From NCBI GenBank assembly GCA_020055645.1, contig CM034547.1:64267884-64331883 (forward strand): a stretch of DNA of 64,000 nucleotides. The letters run 5' to 3'. The notes beneath the pieces are model-generated. The model was not told the origin of the DNA, searched no databases, and worked only from the letters and a program-made list of their open reading frames with translations. A program made the position numbers and the translations under genes. Source of the DNA: Tomocerus qinae (Eukaryota; Arthropoda; Collembola; Entomobryomorpha; Tomoceridae). Positions 1-11,570 of this stretch are shown here, piece by piece (position 1 is the first letter of the stretch; each line of letters begins with the position of its first letter).

Positions 1-3000
1 TAAAGTCCTACATCCAACTAACTAGCTTAATGTAGTTTTTCTGGTATTCGAGCTTGTATTTGTAATTGTATCCATTGTGCAAGAAGAAAAGTGTTTCCAA
101 CTTGTTACGACTACTTACTGTATGATGTGTCATACTTTTCGGATATTTGAACAAACACCCTTACATCACGTACGTACGGTAACTATATATAGCGTGTTGT
201 TGGTGCCAGCCAGCCAGGAATGCCTATTATTTACCATCTGTAATTTATATCGAGGAAGTAATCAAATATATAACTCCATAGCTCTATATACATCTAGTAA
301 TAATATATACTCTTAATTTGAAATGATATGAAGGGACATGATGTGAGTTCTTTTACTGATTGTATTGTATGGAGTGTATTTAGTAACTCTATGTTGTGCC
401 TATGGAGTAAAAGTTGCAGAAGAAAAAACCTGTCTACTAGATGAAATGATTGTTGACAGGCGACAGGACAGGAATCAATTTTGTCCCGTTAATTCACTTA
501 GTGGGAGAAAGTAGGAACCAAGTATTTCTTTTAAGTTGCTGATTGCACGAAAGAACTGCTGATAGTGTACAAATGAACAAAATGATGCAAGAACTTTACT
601 TGTCACCAACCAGAAATAGACTACACATACTCTGAACAGTTCTAGTTAGTATCTATACATTATATATGATGTCCTCGTACTAACTACTTACTTAAGTAAC
701 TACTGTACAGAGTGATAATACTATTTCTCAATTTTCTACGCAGAAATAAACAGTACCCGTTTTACTTCCTTCAGCAAGCATTTACATTATCAATGAGATA
801 TCCTGGCGACTTCAAAGGAATTGCTTGACTTTCTTATTATTGCCTTCTTTCACAGATTATGCTAATTTACTCTAATGATTGACAACGAAAAGATTTCACG
901 CTAGAGAAATACTAATATATTTATCACAATTCTCCAAATAACAAAGGATTCATAGTATTACGTGGAATATTGTTACTTGTTTCTCATTGCTTTGTTTTTC
1001 CCAGGAAATTTATTCATACTTTCAATCAAGGTGCCTAAACATCCTTTTGCTTAATGAGACATGCATACTAAATGACCTACGTACAAATATTTTCAAGTTA
1101 TTATTAATGTACAGATATGTATTTATCTTTTCAGGAGAGAAAAAGGAAATGAGCAAGTTGAGAAGAAAAGTGGGGTAAGCATAGTGTAGCTGACTGGAGA
1201 TAATATATTAGTGTATAGCTGTGTGCGTTACAAATTTTGCAGTAGAGTAGATTGGAAAGACAGATGAGCTGAGTGACATACAAGAGAAACTTCATTTCAT
1301 TTGAAGACAGTGAGGGAAAGGGAAACGGGAGATGCCAAAGAATAGGAGTATTTGTATTTTCACGCTGGGCGAGGAGAAAGCTAAAATATCAATAGAAAAG
1401 AAACAAACTGGTGAAAGTGAAGGAAGCCCATTGAGTATGAGGGCGAAGGGGAAAACAGTTCTTTTAAGTTTCTCTCGGCCTATTTTGTATTTTAGCACCA
1501 CGAGCGACTTTGCAGATTGTACACAAGTATTTTGCAATATTCTGTTATTTGTATACCTCAGAGTACACAGTCACCTTATACGTAGATTGTTCTCTTGTTC
1601 TATTAGGGAGCTAGGTAGTCAAATAAATTTCCGCATTCGGTCCGTCGTAGTAAACAAAGCAAAATAACAGAGTGAACTGTACATGTGTACCGACAACAAA
1701 TACAAAGGCCAACCCACGCTCCACGCATCGCGGAAAAACAAAAAAGGGAAGTTGCACGAATGGAAAACACACTCATATTTACACATACACACAAATACAA
1801 TACACAAAAAGTATGTATGAATGTGCCAACAGATTCCGATTGAGAGGAAAAGAAGAGAATCTCACTCCTTTGCTTTCTCCCCGACTTTCTCCATTCTATT
1901 CAGCAAACAAAACACAAGGAGAGTACAAAGTAAAAGCTCTTCTTTCTTCTCCATATGTATCTAGTGCCTACCTACCTACAACTATACTCTCCCATTCCAT
2001 TCAATCTTTCAAATAAGAAATAATGGGAATAGGAGCGGAATACTCCCTAGGTATACTACTACTCTCGCTCCGTCCTGGACTCACCACCCGCGCCGAGAAA
2101 TCATCTGTACCACTGAACTCAACCAGAGGGACAAGACTAGATAACTAACCACCAAAGGAATATGCATTACTCTACAAAGTCAACCATTTCTCCCAATTCT
2201 ATATCTCCAACTCTAAAAGCCAACACCACGCTTTTTCGTTTCAAAGTCCATTTTACGTCGGAAAATGCCTTTTCATTGTGTTCCTCACTGCTATGCATAC
2301 AGATATGCATTTTATTACTTACTTGCTGCACCCTACTGACAGTGATTGTCAAAAAGTACCTATATTCTACTCAATGATAGAAAACCTATTTCGCCACACG
2401 CATTGCTCTACTTTTCATTTGCAATTGTAGAACACGTCAAAGACTGAAAATAAATTTTCCTCGGGTTTTATTGACTTGTTTCTAATTTTGGTTCGCTATG
2501 CACTATTGTGTAATATTTTATTCATATTCACATGATAAAGCATTTTAAATTTAATTCGAAATGGTTAGAACGAACGATAGTTAAACTTTATTTAGATGTA
2601 AATTTTTATATTATAACATTACTACTAGGTTTAATCTATATATTGTCCATTGAGGTTTGTTGAAAATTCATAATACCAGGGAGGTAATAGGTATCAACAG
2701 TTTCGATTTGAATTTCTTCATTTGAATCTGTGTAGTAGTAGTTAGTTTAGAAGAAGATAAGGAACGGTATATTGTTTTAAAATGCAATTAAATACACCTT
2801 GTAGAATTATAAGGGATTATTGTAAGCTAGAAATGAATATGATCTCATTGTACATTGAGATAGTGCCTATTGGATATTTAGTTAGGGATTGGATGTAGAT
2901 GGTGGGAAGATATGGGATTTGGTGTGCAGTCTGTTTAATGTAGGTGCTATTAGGTCCATAGATTATGAGTATTAATATTAGTGTATGCATAGAAATGTGT

Positions 3001-6000
3001 AAAGTTTAAGAGTTTTCAGTTAGGGGTAATAAAAGTAAAGATAGTTAGGGAGTTTTGGAAGAGGCTAGTGCAGAGCGGAATTGGGAGTGGGCAAAGAAAT
3101 GAGAATGAATGTTATGTGATAGGATATTATGTTTGCAGATTACATTACATACATAGTTCAGTACGTTGGGTTATTTTATGCATGGCAGCAATATCTGTAT
3201 AAGGTAATGGTTCGTAATAATGTAATAAGACAGTAAGTGCAAAGACACGGAGTCGGTTGACTCGCCTTAACTGCTTCAGCAGACGAACACTAGCTGCTAC
3301 TGTACTGAATATTAGTATCTATAGAGGCGAGTAATTGTAATTGTTGGTTGACTGCCCGAGAGATATCCAATTCACGCCTTTCATTTCATATCCTATCATA
3401 ATATCCCCATATATAGTCAACTATATAATATATATTATGTTATAATAGTTAGTCAGTATAGTAGTATATAGTAGTTTAGTGCAACAGTATCTTGGTTGTG
3501 CTTATTATGTTACACGTTCGTTCATTTCAGTAGTGTCCGACTGAATAGCCTAACAAAAGTAGAGCTAATGTTAGTAAAAGAGACAAGAATTATTCGCAGA
3601 GGGCAGAGATATACATAGAAGTGCTATCATAATAATATCATATCTAGTCTCGTGCAATCCATTCTACACACATAACAGAACACACAACAGAACAGGAAGG
3701 AGAATGCAATTTCCATTTCCATTCATGGTTCATTACCACGATTAACAAGCTTGCACTGCATAATTTCCACTCTTTTGGGAGTGGCTGCCTCTCAACAGAG
3801 CATCCGCTCCTCAACCAAACTCTCTTTTACTCGCTCAACTCTACTTTACTTTATTCATTTTCCTATTTGCTCCCTTTCCGACCTTTATTCCATCCTACAC
3901 AGGACGATTGCAAAAGATATTTATGGATGAATCTATGTATTAACGGAATATTAGGCACTGACTGACCATGAATTAAATTGATTACACTTCCACCATCTCT
4001 GCACTACCTACCTCCTCCTCTACACAATTATCTGTATCTGCTTCTGTACACAATTCTACTATTTATGTTTACAGATAGAAAATTCCCTCTGAACTACGCT
4101 GACTACGCGGTGGAACGTGATTTCAATGCAATAATGATGAGATGATACATTGCACTGATATGACAGATACATGCATTTGCATGTAACCAAGTTCATTTAC
4201 ATGATTTTGGATGACTGATTGTGTCTAGGTACCTAAACAAATACGAGTTAATATATCAAAAGTTATCTTTTATTTCACCATCACAGCCGCAACCATTCGT
4301 GTCTGGTTATGAATTGTAAGTGCGATATGGAAATTATATTTTATCGTATGATGATCATTAATACTACTAATTGAATAGTAAGTACTACACAGAGAATATA
4401 TACATGACCATTTTTATTGACTTTTTGGTATAGGATTCTATAAGCATGGATTTCGTTTGAGCTATTTACTTTAATGTTCTTTGTGACTCCACATTAAATT
4501 ATAGGCACTTAGTCCACTCTGCTGCGTTTTTATGTGATGTGGTTTATTTCACTTGTGGCCATGTACTGTGCAATTGTGTGATACCTACATGTACATACAC
4601 AGCATTATATCACACTGAGTTTTGTCAAAGAGGTACGTAGAAGCTAAAGTAACCATCTGAAGTGACAAGGACAGGACACTGAACTGACTTTGTTGCGTCG
4701 ACCGTGGATATTTTCTGTTTGGACGGATCCCTACTCAACTCCATTGCTAAATGGACTGGACTGTTGAATTAGAGTTATGGACTGTCATCCCTGTTATTAG
4801 TATTGAGAGCGGAACTGGCCTTCACTGACTCAATGCAATATTTCTAGTACTACCGGACTGAATAAACTCTTTTTAAGTTGGACCTCTCTGTGAATAGTCT
4901 ACATTCTTATTCAATATTGATACTTTATGATACTATCCTTATTATTAGGTTCTTGTATGAAGAAGAGGAGTGCAGCTATTGGGAAATGCAGTGAATTACG
5001 AGCTAGACAGTGAGCAACAATGGGATGCGGGTTTTAGCTACTATACTCCCCACTCCTCCTCCTCTTCAGTATTAAATTCACTTTATATTAGCCTGCGTTG
5101 ATAACTTCTATTAGCGTGGCCTTGGCGCACAATGTTTTATAAATGCTCCGGTATGTCTTGTTTGCTTAGAGATGTTTTATCCTTTGTACACCATTCCTCC
5201 GTCTGTTCTGTGAGGAGCAGGAGAGTGCCTATTGTATTGCATTCCTTTCCTTTCACAGCTCTAAGTGGATCTCTGATTTAGGTAGTTTAGTTACACATCT
5301 AGTTGTAGCATCCAACTCTCCGAGTCAAGTCAAAGTCAAGAAAGAGGGGGAAGACGAGCCACTTATCGAAATCTTGAAAATAGTTTTCACAATATTCCCT
5401 TCTCCCAACATTTCCTTTTCCCAAACTTTTTACGTTCTTGAATTTTATTGCACTAATGGAATGTAATGTAAATATAAATACGAAAATCAAGAGCAATCTT
5501 GTTTAACCATTAAATTACACTTGTACACATTTATACTATAGGTACTACTATATCGCTATATCATGACTACTGGTTTGAGTGTGGATTATATCATTAAAAC
5601 TTCCTTGCTCGCTCTTTAACATTGGATTTCGTAGATCAAACAAAAAATCCTACAATTTACCTTTCATTTGAAAGTAGGGCAGGCAAAGAGTCCTTAACCA
5701 ATTACAGAATCCTATTCGGTCTAGAATCATTTACATAAATAAAGTATTAAAAGGTACACACAAGATTTATAAGCAGAAGTAGATGGAAATAACTAATAAT
5801 AGGCCATAGATTTCCAACTCTCGGAAATGTATAATAGTAATTGTAGTAGAGTGGGTCCACATTCATTCTACGACTCTCATCAGAGGATTGGGGCAATATC
5901 ACAGCATAAAGAAATAGTAACGGTTTGGAAAGAGAATGTAGCCACCACGTACAACGTAAAGGCACATTAATTAAATGAGCAGAGTAGGAGTCCTCTCCAG

Positions 6001-8235
6001 CGTTAGACGTATATTTGACACTGGCAGTTTTTCATCCATGATGGATCAGCCCCTTTCATTCATTTCTTTCATGGCATGTTTCTGAATTTTTCACAAGAAA
6101 GGCGCCCATGTCTACGAATTTCCTTCGCCGAAATGTGTGCTACCTTGTTCCATTTGGTGTCCTGGACTGTCCTGTGCATTTCCCTACCTTTCGTAGTAAT
6201 GTGATACTGCGAAGCAAGTAAGTAATTCTATATAGTAGATGTGATGGGAAAGAGAAGAGAGAGAAATCCTTTCCTATTCATTGCCTGCCTCCTGTTCATT
6301 TTATTTCATACACCTAAGAATTATAACCGTAAGAAGTAGAACAAGTAGAGTAGTAACCACACTACCCACTCACTTCAGGGAATGTTAATGCTACTTGGGT
6401 AGGTATCCTTATAATATTTTTTATATTTTAGTGGTCTAGATTCCTATGGCCCTCGAAATAAAATAAGTAATGCCTTGTTCATCGGAATAAAGACAGGCTT
6501 ATAGGAGATGTGATATTCTATATAAAGGAAGGACTTATGTCGCTATCTAAGAGAGCAGTAGTCTCAGTTTATGTTGTTTAGTTTTCGCCAGTCTACTGTC
6601 AATTCATCACGACCCGGGTGACAGCTCTAAAAGAAAAAGGCAGGGGTCATTCAATTCAATCACCATAAAAATTTCCGACGGAGGTAAGACGCTGAGACTA
6701 TTTCTGTATATAGATTCCACATGTACTTACATGTATGATATAGTAAAGTGTATTTTTATACAGGGCACTACTACTAATTCAATTCCGAAACTTCACTAAT
6801 GTACAATAGTGCACGATATCATATTATTGGATACTGCAGTATAGTATAAGTTCATTGTTGAAAAATCCCCTCCCACAGCTACTCAGAGCTCACATTACAT
6901 TAGATTTTAGATTTTTGTCCAGTAAATCTGACTCACAATCAAAATGCATGAAGAATGCTCACTTTCTCTTTGGCTGGGAGCTTCTCCGCCCGTCTCGCGC
7001 CCCTTTCTTTCATATCAAAGCTCTTGTAGTCACTAAAACTCTCATTTTCTCCTTTTATAGAGAATAGTTACGGGCGAGAATGCATTCCTTGCTCTTTTTC
7101 CGTTTTCTTTGCCATCTACTTACTTTATCGCTATCTGTCCGTATATGTAACAGAATACTCTTTTTTCCATTCTTGTCTATCAGAGTCGTGGAGAGCACAT
7201 TCGTATCATTAAGAATCTAGTATTTATTCATAGGCTTTTGGACGAGGTTATGCACTATGTATTTCCGCTAGCTGAAGAAAGCTGGGAGAATACAATGAAT
7301 AAACTAGCATACTCATATCCTTAAATTACATAGTAGATGTAGGTACACTAAGCCTGCTTATTGTTCTTGTGGAAAGAGCAATAGTTCAGTTGGGATGAGA
7401 TGAACTCACTCATGTTCCTATAACACATTATTACAGCAAATAAACAGAGCACCTATGCACAATAACAGTCGGGTGTGTACTGAATACTTACTACAGAAAG
7501 TCTAAGTATAGGGCTTATTTTATGTTTCGGCACTTGGGTTTCGTTACGTTAAATTTCCTTCTCCCCCTCCTTCCCAAGTGGCTTGGCATGGCATTGCACT
7601 GCATTTCATTTCATTGCATTGAACATGCAATATCATTACACAGAACTTTACATAAACCTTTGTTCAACTTCCAAGATAGATGACCTCAGAATTACAAGAG
7701 GATAATGAAGGGAGTATATGGAAGCTCACACTCACACAACATCCCTTCACAGACAGCATGACGAAACAGTTAGATATTTGTAAATTAAAGACATTGATGT
7801 ACATTTCCATGTAACAGGATCTGAGGAAGTGGTAGAGAATAAGTAAGGAAGGTTAGTAGGCAGGCAGACAAAAGATACATTTTCAATTTCATGTATTTAA
7901 GTCTGTTAGTTGGGGATGCCCGAGTTGACAGTCAAGTTGGTGGGCTATTTTTCGAGTGATAACTGAATTTGGTCGGTAGATTCACATTCCCTGTACATTT
8001 TGACTCTCCTTGACTTGTCTCTGTAACTATTACAGAGAATATCATCGAGATTCGGTGTGCAGTCCCGACAGGCTTAGGAAGTCCGACCAAACCAGGCAAG
8101 AGTGAGTGAATGTGCAGGAGATTTGTGTTGAAAGTGAGATCAAGTGAAGAGTCACTTGGTATTCTGGGGCAGTGGTCTGCTCTGTGGTTTCCTTACTATA
8201 TAGCGATATTCCATCTCCCAGTTTTGTTCATTCTT

Positions 8236-8250
8236 TCACTCACTCACTCA
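8236..8250. repeat. (CACT)n microsatellite
   Basis: Short run of the tetranucleotide CACT. The same repeat or its complement recurs at 10157, 11553 and 63173. Confidence 0.7.
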
Positions 8251-8390
8251 GACACAGCTTTCTCTCTCCAATAGCATAGAAATAGCAAAACTGATCCTAG
8301 CAAAACTGCTACTGCTAACTTTCCTTCAGTTCCAATTCCAAGTCCAACTCCGCCCGTGTAAATTCGCAAACGGTGCTCCGCTCCGTGAAA

Positions 8391-8518
8391 ATGCGGTTAA
8401 TGTTTCTATATAGCCTCACTTCACTTGTTATCTTCTGTTATGCTCTTCCGGCTCTGCCTCAACACCAATCTGTCTCTCTCCATTTCTCCAACCAGCACAT
8501 TGTACCTCTATCTCGTAG
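8391..8518 (+). CDS. candidate first coding exon of a secreted protein
   Basis: No family is recognised. The ATG at 8391 has a good animal start context (AAA before ATG). It opens a frame whose first residues, MRLMFLYSLTSLVIFCYA, look like a classical signal peptide: a basic residue, a hydrophobic core, then LPA as a possible cleavage site. The frame continues with polar residues and ends in Ser-Arg at a possible donor (TCGTAG then GTATAT at 8519). Without splicing the frame runs on only to a TAA at 8545-8547, giving 52 residues. A TATATAG about 190 bases upstream (near 8197) could be a core promoter. If the gene is real, the foldback element at 8740 would lie in its first intron. Hydrophobic reading frames are common in pyrimidine-rich DNA, so chance is a serious alternative and no downstream exon was identified. 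Confidence 0.22.
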
Positions 8519-8730
8519 GTATATTAGTTTCTGCCTACTTCCCTAAGTCAATTCAAGGATTTGCAGAGTAAATGTCAAGACAAGTTAGTTCGACTGTATT
8601 TTCTGTATTGGCATTATGGAGCAATGCAGTTTTCCAGCCAGTTCTCCCACATATCACTACCCTAGTAGTAATAAATGTGCAAAACTATACAGCGGCCTTC
8701 CCCACTTCTCCATTTAATATTGTAGCTGTA

Positions 8731-8739
8731 CTCACTCCG
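8731..8739. repeat. left 9-bp target-site duplication of foldback element
   Basis: CTCACTCCG directly left of the foldback element. An identical copy lies at 9446-9454. The match does not extend further on either side. Similar CTCACTC words occur elsewhere in the window, which slightly weakens the case. Confidence 0.6.
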
Positions 8740-8990
8740 GTATCAACCTAATACCCCCCGAGTTCGAATACCCCCCCCTATTCGAATACCCCTCCGTCCT
8801 ACTACTTCCCGGCATACTACCCCCCGGTTCGATTAGCCCCCCGTTAGACTACTTCCCCGTTACATTACCCCCCTCCCCGAAACTAAAATAAATAATTGAT
8901 TTTAATCGTCCACGATGCTAATATAGTAAAAGAAAAACCAGGATAATGAAAAATGGTAAAAACGAGATTGGTCACTACTATTAATTACTT
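8740..8990 (+). repeat. left inverted-repeat arm of foldback element
   Basis: C-rich on this strand, with runs of four or more C at 8754, 8771, 8789, 8820, 8837, 8855, 8868 and 8875. The word TTCGAATACCCC recurs within it. It differs from the right arm by scattered substitutions, by C8 instead of C6 at 8771-8778, and by about 20 extra bases around 8929-8948. Confidence 0.85.
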
Positions 8991-9213
8991 AAATCTTTAC
9001 GGAAAAGAAACGGTATCTACCGACAATGGAAACTAAACAACTGCAAATTAAGACTGAGTGGGTGGGATTCCAATGGAACGGAAATTTTTGTTCTGCCCCT
9101 GTACCAAAAGCAAACTGTTTACTTGTGCATCTACTGTTTTAAAAAACAATTTTAGTTAAATGTCCGGAGCGGTATGCATTACTAATAACTACAGATACAT
9201 AATAATTATTATC
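8991..9213. other. unique centre of the foldback element
   Basis: About 220 bp between the arms with no open frame of note and no sign of a transposase remnant. Confidence 0.7.
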
Positions 9214-9445
9214 AAGTATTAACAGTAGTGACCAACCTCGTTTTTACCATTTTTCCTTAACTATATAGCATCGTGGACGATTAAAATCAATTATTTATTA
9301 TCGTTTCGGGGAGGGGGGTAATGTAACGGGGAAGTAGTCGAACGGGGGGCTATTCGAACCGGGGGGTAGTATGCCGGGAAGTAGTAGGACGGAGGGGTAT
9401 TCGAATAGGGGGGTATTCGAACTCGGGGGGTATTAGGACGTATTC
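9214..9445 (-). repeat. right inverted-repeat arm of foldback element
   Basis: Reverse complement of the left arm. It is G-rich on this strand, with runs of four or more G at 9308, 9313, 9328, 9344, 9361, 9394, 9408 and 9425. A minus-strand open frame running through it and beyond is a by-product of the repeat and not a gene. Confidence 0.85.
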
Positions 9446-9454
9446 CTCACTCCG
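9446..9454. repeat. right 9-bp target-site duplication of foldback element
   Basis: CTCACTCCG, identical to 8731-8739, directly right of the foldback element. Confidence 0.6.
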
Positions 9455-10156
9455 ACTGTCTATTATTAGATGGGAAAAGTATCTAAAGAAGAGATATACT
9501 ATCTGAACACGTATGTAATGCATTGTAGCTTTGTTATTAGTAAGTGAGTTGGTTAAAGTTGCTGCGTATAAGGAGCCCCTCAAAGTCCCAATGACTCTTC
9601 CCATCCTTTCATCAGCTAACAGAATATCCCCCAAAGCCGTGCTTTCTCTCGCTTTCCCAAAGACAGACAAGGAGCAGAATCAAATGAGATGAGATGTGCA
9701 CAGGAGTACAAAACACAAGAGAAAAGATTTTACTTCACTCTGTTGTTCTCGAACATGGCACACTTACATTACTTACATATCAGCGGACTTAATGCACTAC
9801 TTATACTCTTCCCTATACATATATGTAAGCATGTCTATATACTAGACACAGTCATAGAGTTTGAATGAGAGAGGATGGGAGCCAGGCCAGGGACACTAAG
9901 CATTTATATTGTACTCGGTGGATGCAAAGAAGTAGCGAGCAGACGGAATAATAAATTCTCATTTGGCAAGTTCAGTTTAGTTTCGTTAGAGTCGAGAACA
10001 GACAGTGCAGTTCCTTGCTCACTCACGGTGCATCTCTAATAGTTAAAGGCTACCTGCACTCTGTATAGACGATTTGAGTTTCGAACTGGGAGGCCAAATT
10101 CAGTTGTGTGCAATAGGTACGAATAGTTTCCTTCTTCAATTCTTGTTATGTATGTT

Positions 10157-10175
10157 GAGTGAGTGAGTGAGTGAG
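10157..10175. repeat. (GAGT)n microsatellite
   Basis: Nineteen bases of perfect GAGT repeat, the complement of the CACT motif seen at several other places in the window. Confidence 0.85.
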
Positions 10176-11297
10176 GATCTTTGCGTGCAGTTCCACCATC
10201 AACACAAAGCCGTACATAACTCTTCATGTTCACTTTCCCTTCTTCGTTTCGCTTTCACTCGCCTCTTTCTCTTTACTCCACTTCCTTCCTTGCATTACAC
10301 CCTAATAAGTAGCAGAGACCTATTTCTACAAATATCAGTTGATAGCATCACTTACTATCTCTTGTCTATCTCCAAGCTCCATTTCCACTTTCTCTATAAT
10401 GACGTCTGCTAAAAATTCACCAGTATTTGGATTGTGGCGAGTCTCCTATGTTTAAGAAGAAGACTTTCGGGACATGAATTAGGTCTATTAGGGATGCACT
10501 ACTAAATAAATTGGTGTAGCAGCCTAAACTTTGTCTATTACTAATAGTACTATGAAATAGTAAATGAAATGCCCACTGCCTACCTACAGCTTTCTCCTAA
10601 CAAGTAAATAGAAATATTGCATTTGGCTACAGTAAGTCGTGTGTGTTAACCTCGAGTGGCTACATAAGAATGTGTATTATAAAATCCCCAATGGAGGGAA
10701 ATGTATATCTAAAGAGATTAAGTAGTTAGGTATAGGAATTATCCGTGCAGATGGAGGAATGAGTGTAAGTTGTAGCATTTGTATGTGAGCTACTGTCTGT
10801 ATTACCTCCGCTCGTTTCGTTTCATTCGGAAATAAACGTCCCACAAACGGACAGACAACATGAGAAAGAAATGAAAGAGCATGGTATAGGCTTATAGATT
10901 TCCTTCCTCCTTCTAACGATAAGTAGGAGTAACTTAAGTTTTCGTCCAATTTGGAAGAGAATGGAAGAGTTAGCAGACGAAATGAGAAGGAGAGGAGTGA
11001 AGGAGGGCAGAGTGCTCAGAATAAGAAAACAGTCAACAGGGCAACTAGGAACATGTAAACTCGCTAAACTCCAGTCGTCTGAACTCAACTGGAGCAAAAT
11101 TACGTAGTACTATTATAGTATAGACATAGGAGTAATACATAATACAGATATACATGGAAGACGTAAAGTAGCGAGTGGACAGTTATAGGATCTCTAAATA
11201 AGTATCTTTCTCACAGGAGAGAATTTATCTAGGCAGCCTTGTTTTCTAAGTAGGTAGGAGATAAACATATGGTAGACAAAGGAGATATGGCAACTCA

Positions 11298-11311
11298 CTC
11301 TCTCTCTCTCT
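11298..11311. repeat. (CT)n microsatellite
   Basis: Perfect CT dinucleotide run of 14 bases. Confidence 0.8.
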
Positions 11312-11552
11312 ATGGCTGAAGAGTGGTAGAGTAAGTAGAGGTAGATAGTCTGTGAACAAACCATAATTGGCTGATTTAATTCCTCATACCTTCCATCCGT
11401 AGGTGCTTTCATCTCGTTCATTCAATCATTTCCGGTTCAGAGACTCCCTAAGAACCAACTTGCCTCTACACCTGCATCTTCCACTTGCCTCTCTCTCTAC
11501 TTTACAACGTACGTGTCTAACTACACTTACAACCATCACTGCTCCTCCTCAT

Positions 11553-11570
11553 TCACTCACTCACTCACTC
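11553..11570. repeat. (TCAC)n microsatellite
   Basis: Eighteen bases of perfect TCAC repeat. Confidence 0.8.

Larger units (their letters stand above)
1..8730. other. mostly non-coding AT-rich stretch
   Basis: No recognisable gene. Open frames here are short and of a length expected by chance in AT-rich DNA. Three exon-like segments (5259-5466, 8036-8101, 8391-8518) have plausible splice or start signals and are treated separately. A purine-rich 40-base segment at 1135-1174 sits between a good pyrimidine-rich acceptor and a GTAAGC donor and could be a tiny exon, but nothing else supports it. A (CACT)n tract lies at about 8236-8250. No RNA gene was seen. Confidence 0.5.
8740..9445. mobile_element. 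non-autonomous foldback / long-TIR DNA transposon
   Basis: This is a 706-bp palindromic element. The left arm (about 8740-8990) and right arm (about 9214-9445) are imperfect inverted copies of each other across more than 200 bp, separated by a unique centre of about 220 bp with no coding frame. Each arm has an outer part rich in C6 (or G6) runs and an inner AT-rich part containing the shared word AATAATTGATTTTAATCGTC. A 9-bp direct repeat brackets the element. Long TIRs with internal subrepeats plus a 9-bp duplication recall Foldback-type elements and some Mutator-like MITEs. The superfamily cannot be fixed without a transposase or a consensus. It would need a transposase supplied from elsewhere. 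Confidence 0.85.

Noticed and set aside
2880..3060. Telomere-like TTAGGG words
   Set aside because: Only scattered single GTTAGGG words, no tandem array.
3139..3232. Candidate exon between TTTGCAG and GTAAGT
   Set aside because: The acceptor lacks a pyrimidine tract, and a 31-codon open frame is not unusual.
9350..9670. 106-codon minus-strand frame
   Set aside because: It runs out of the right arm of the foldback element into ordinary DNA; its C-terminal half simply translates the G-run repeat.
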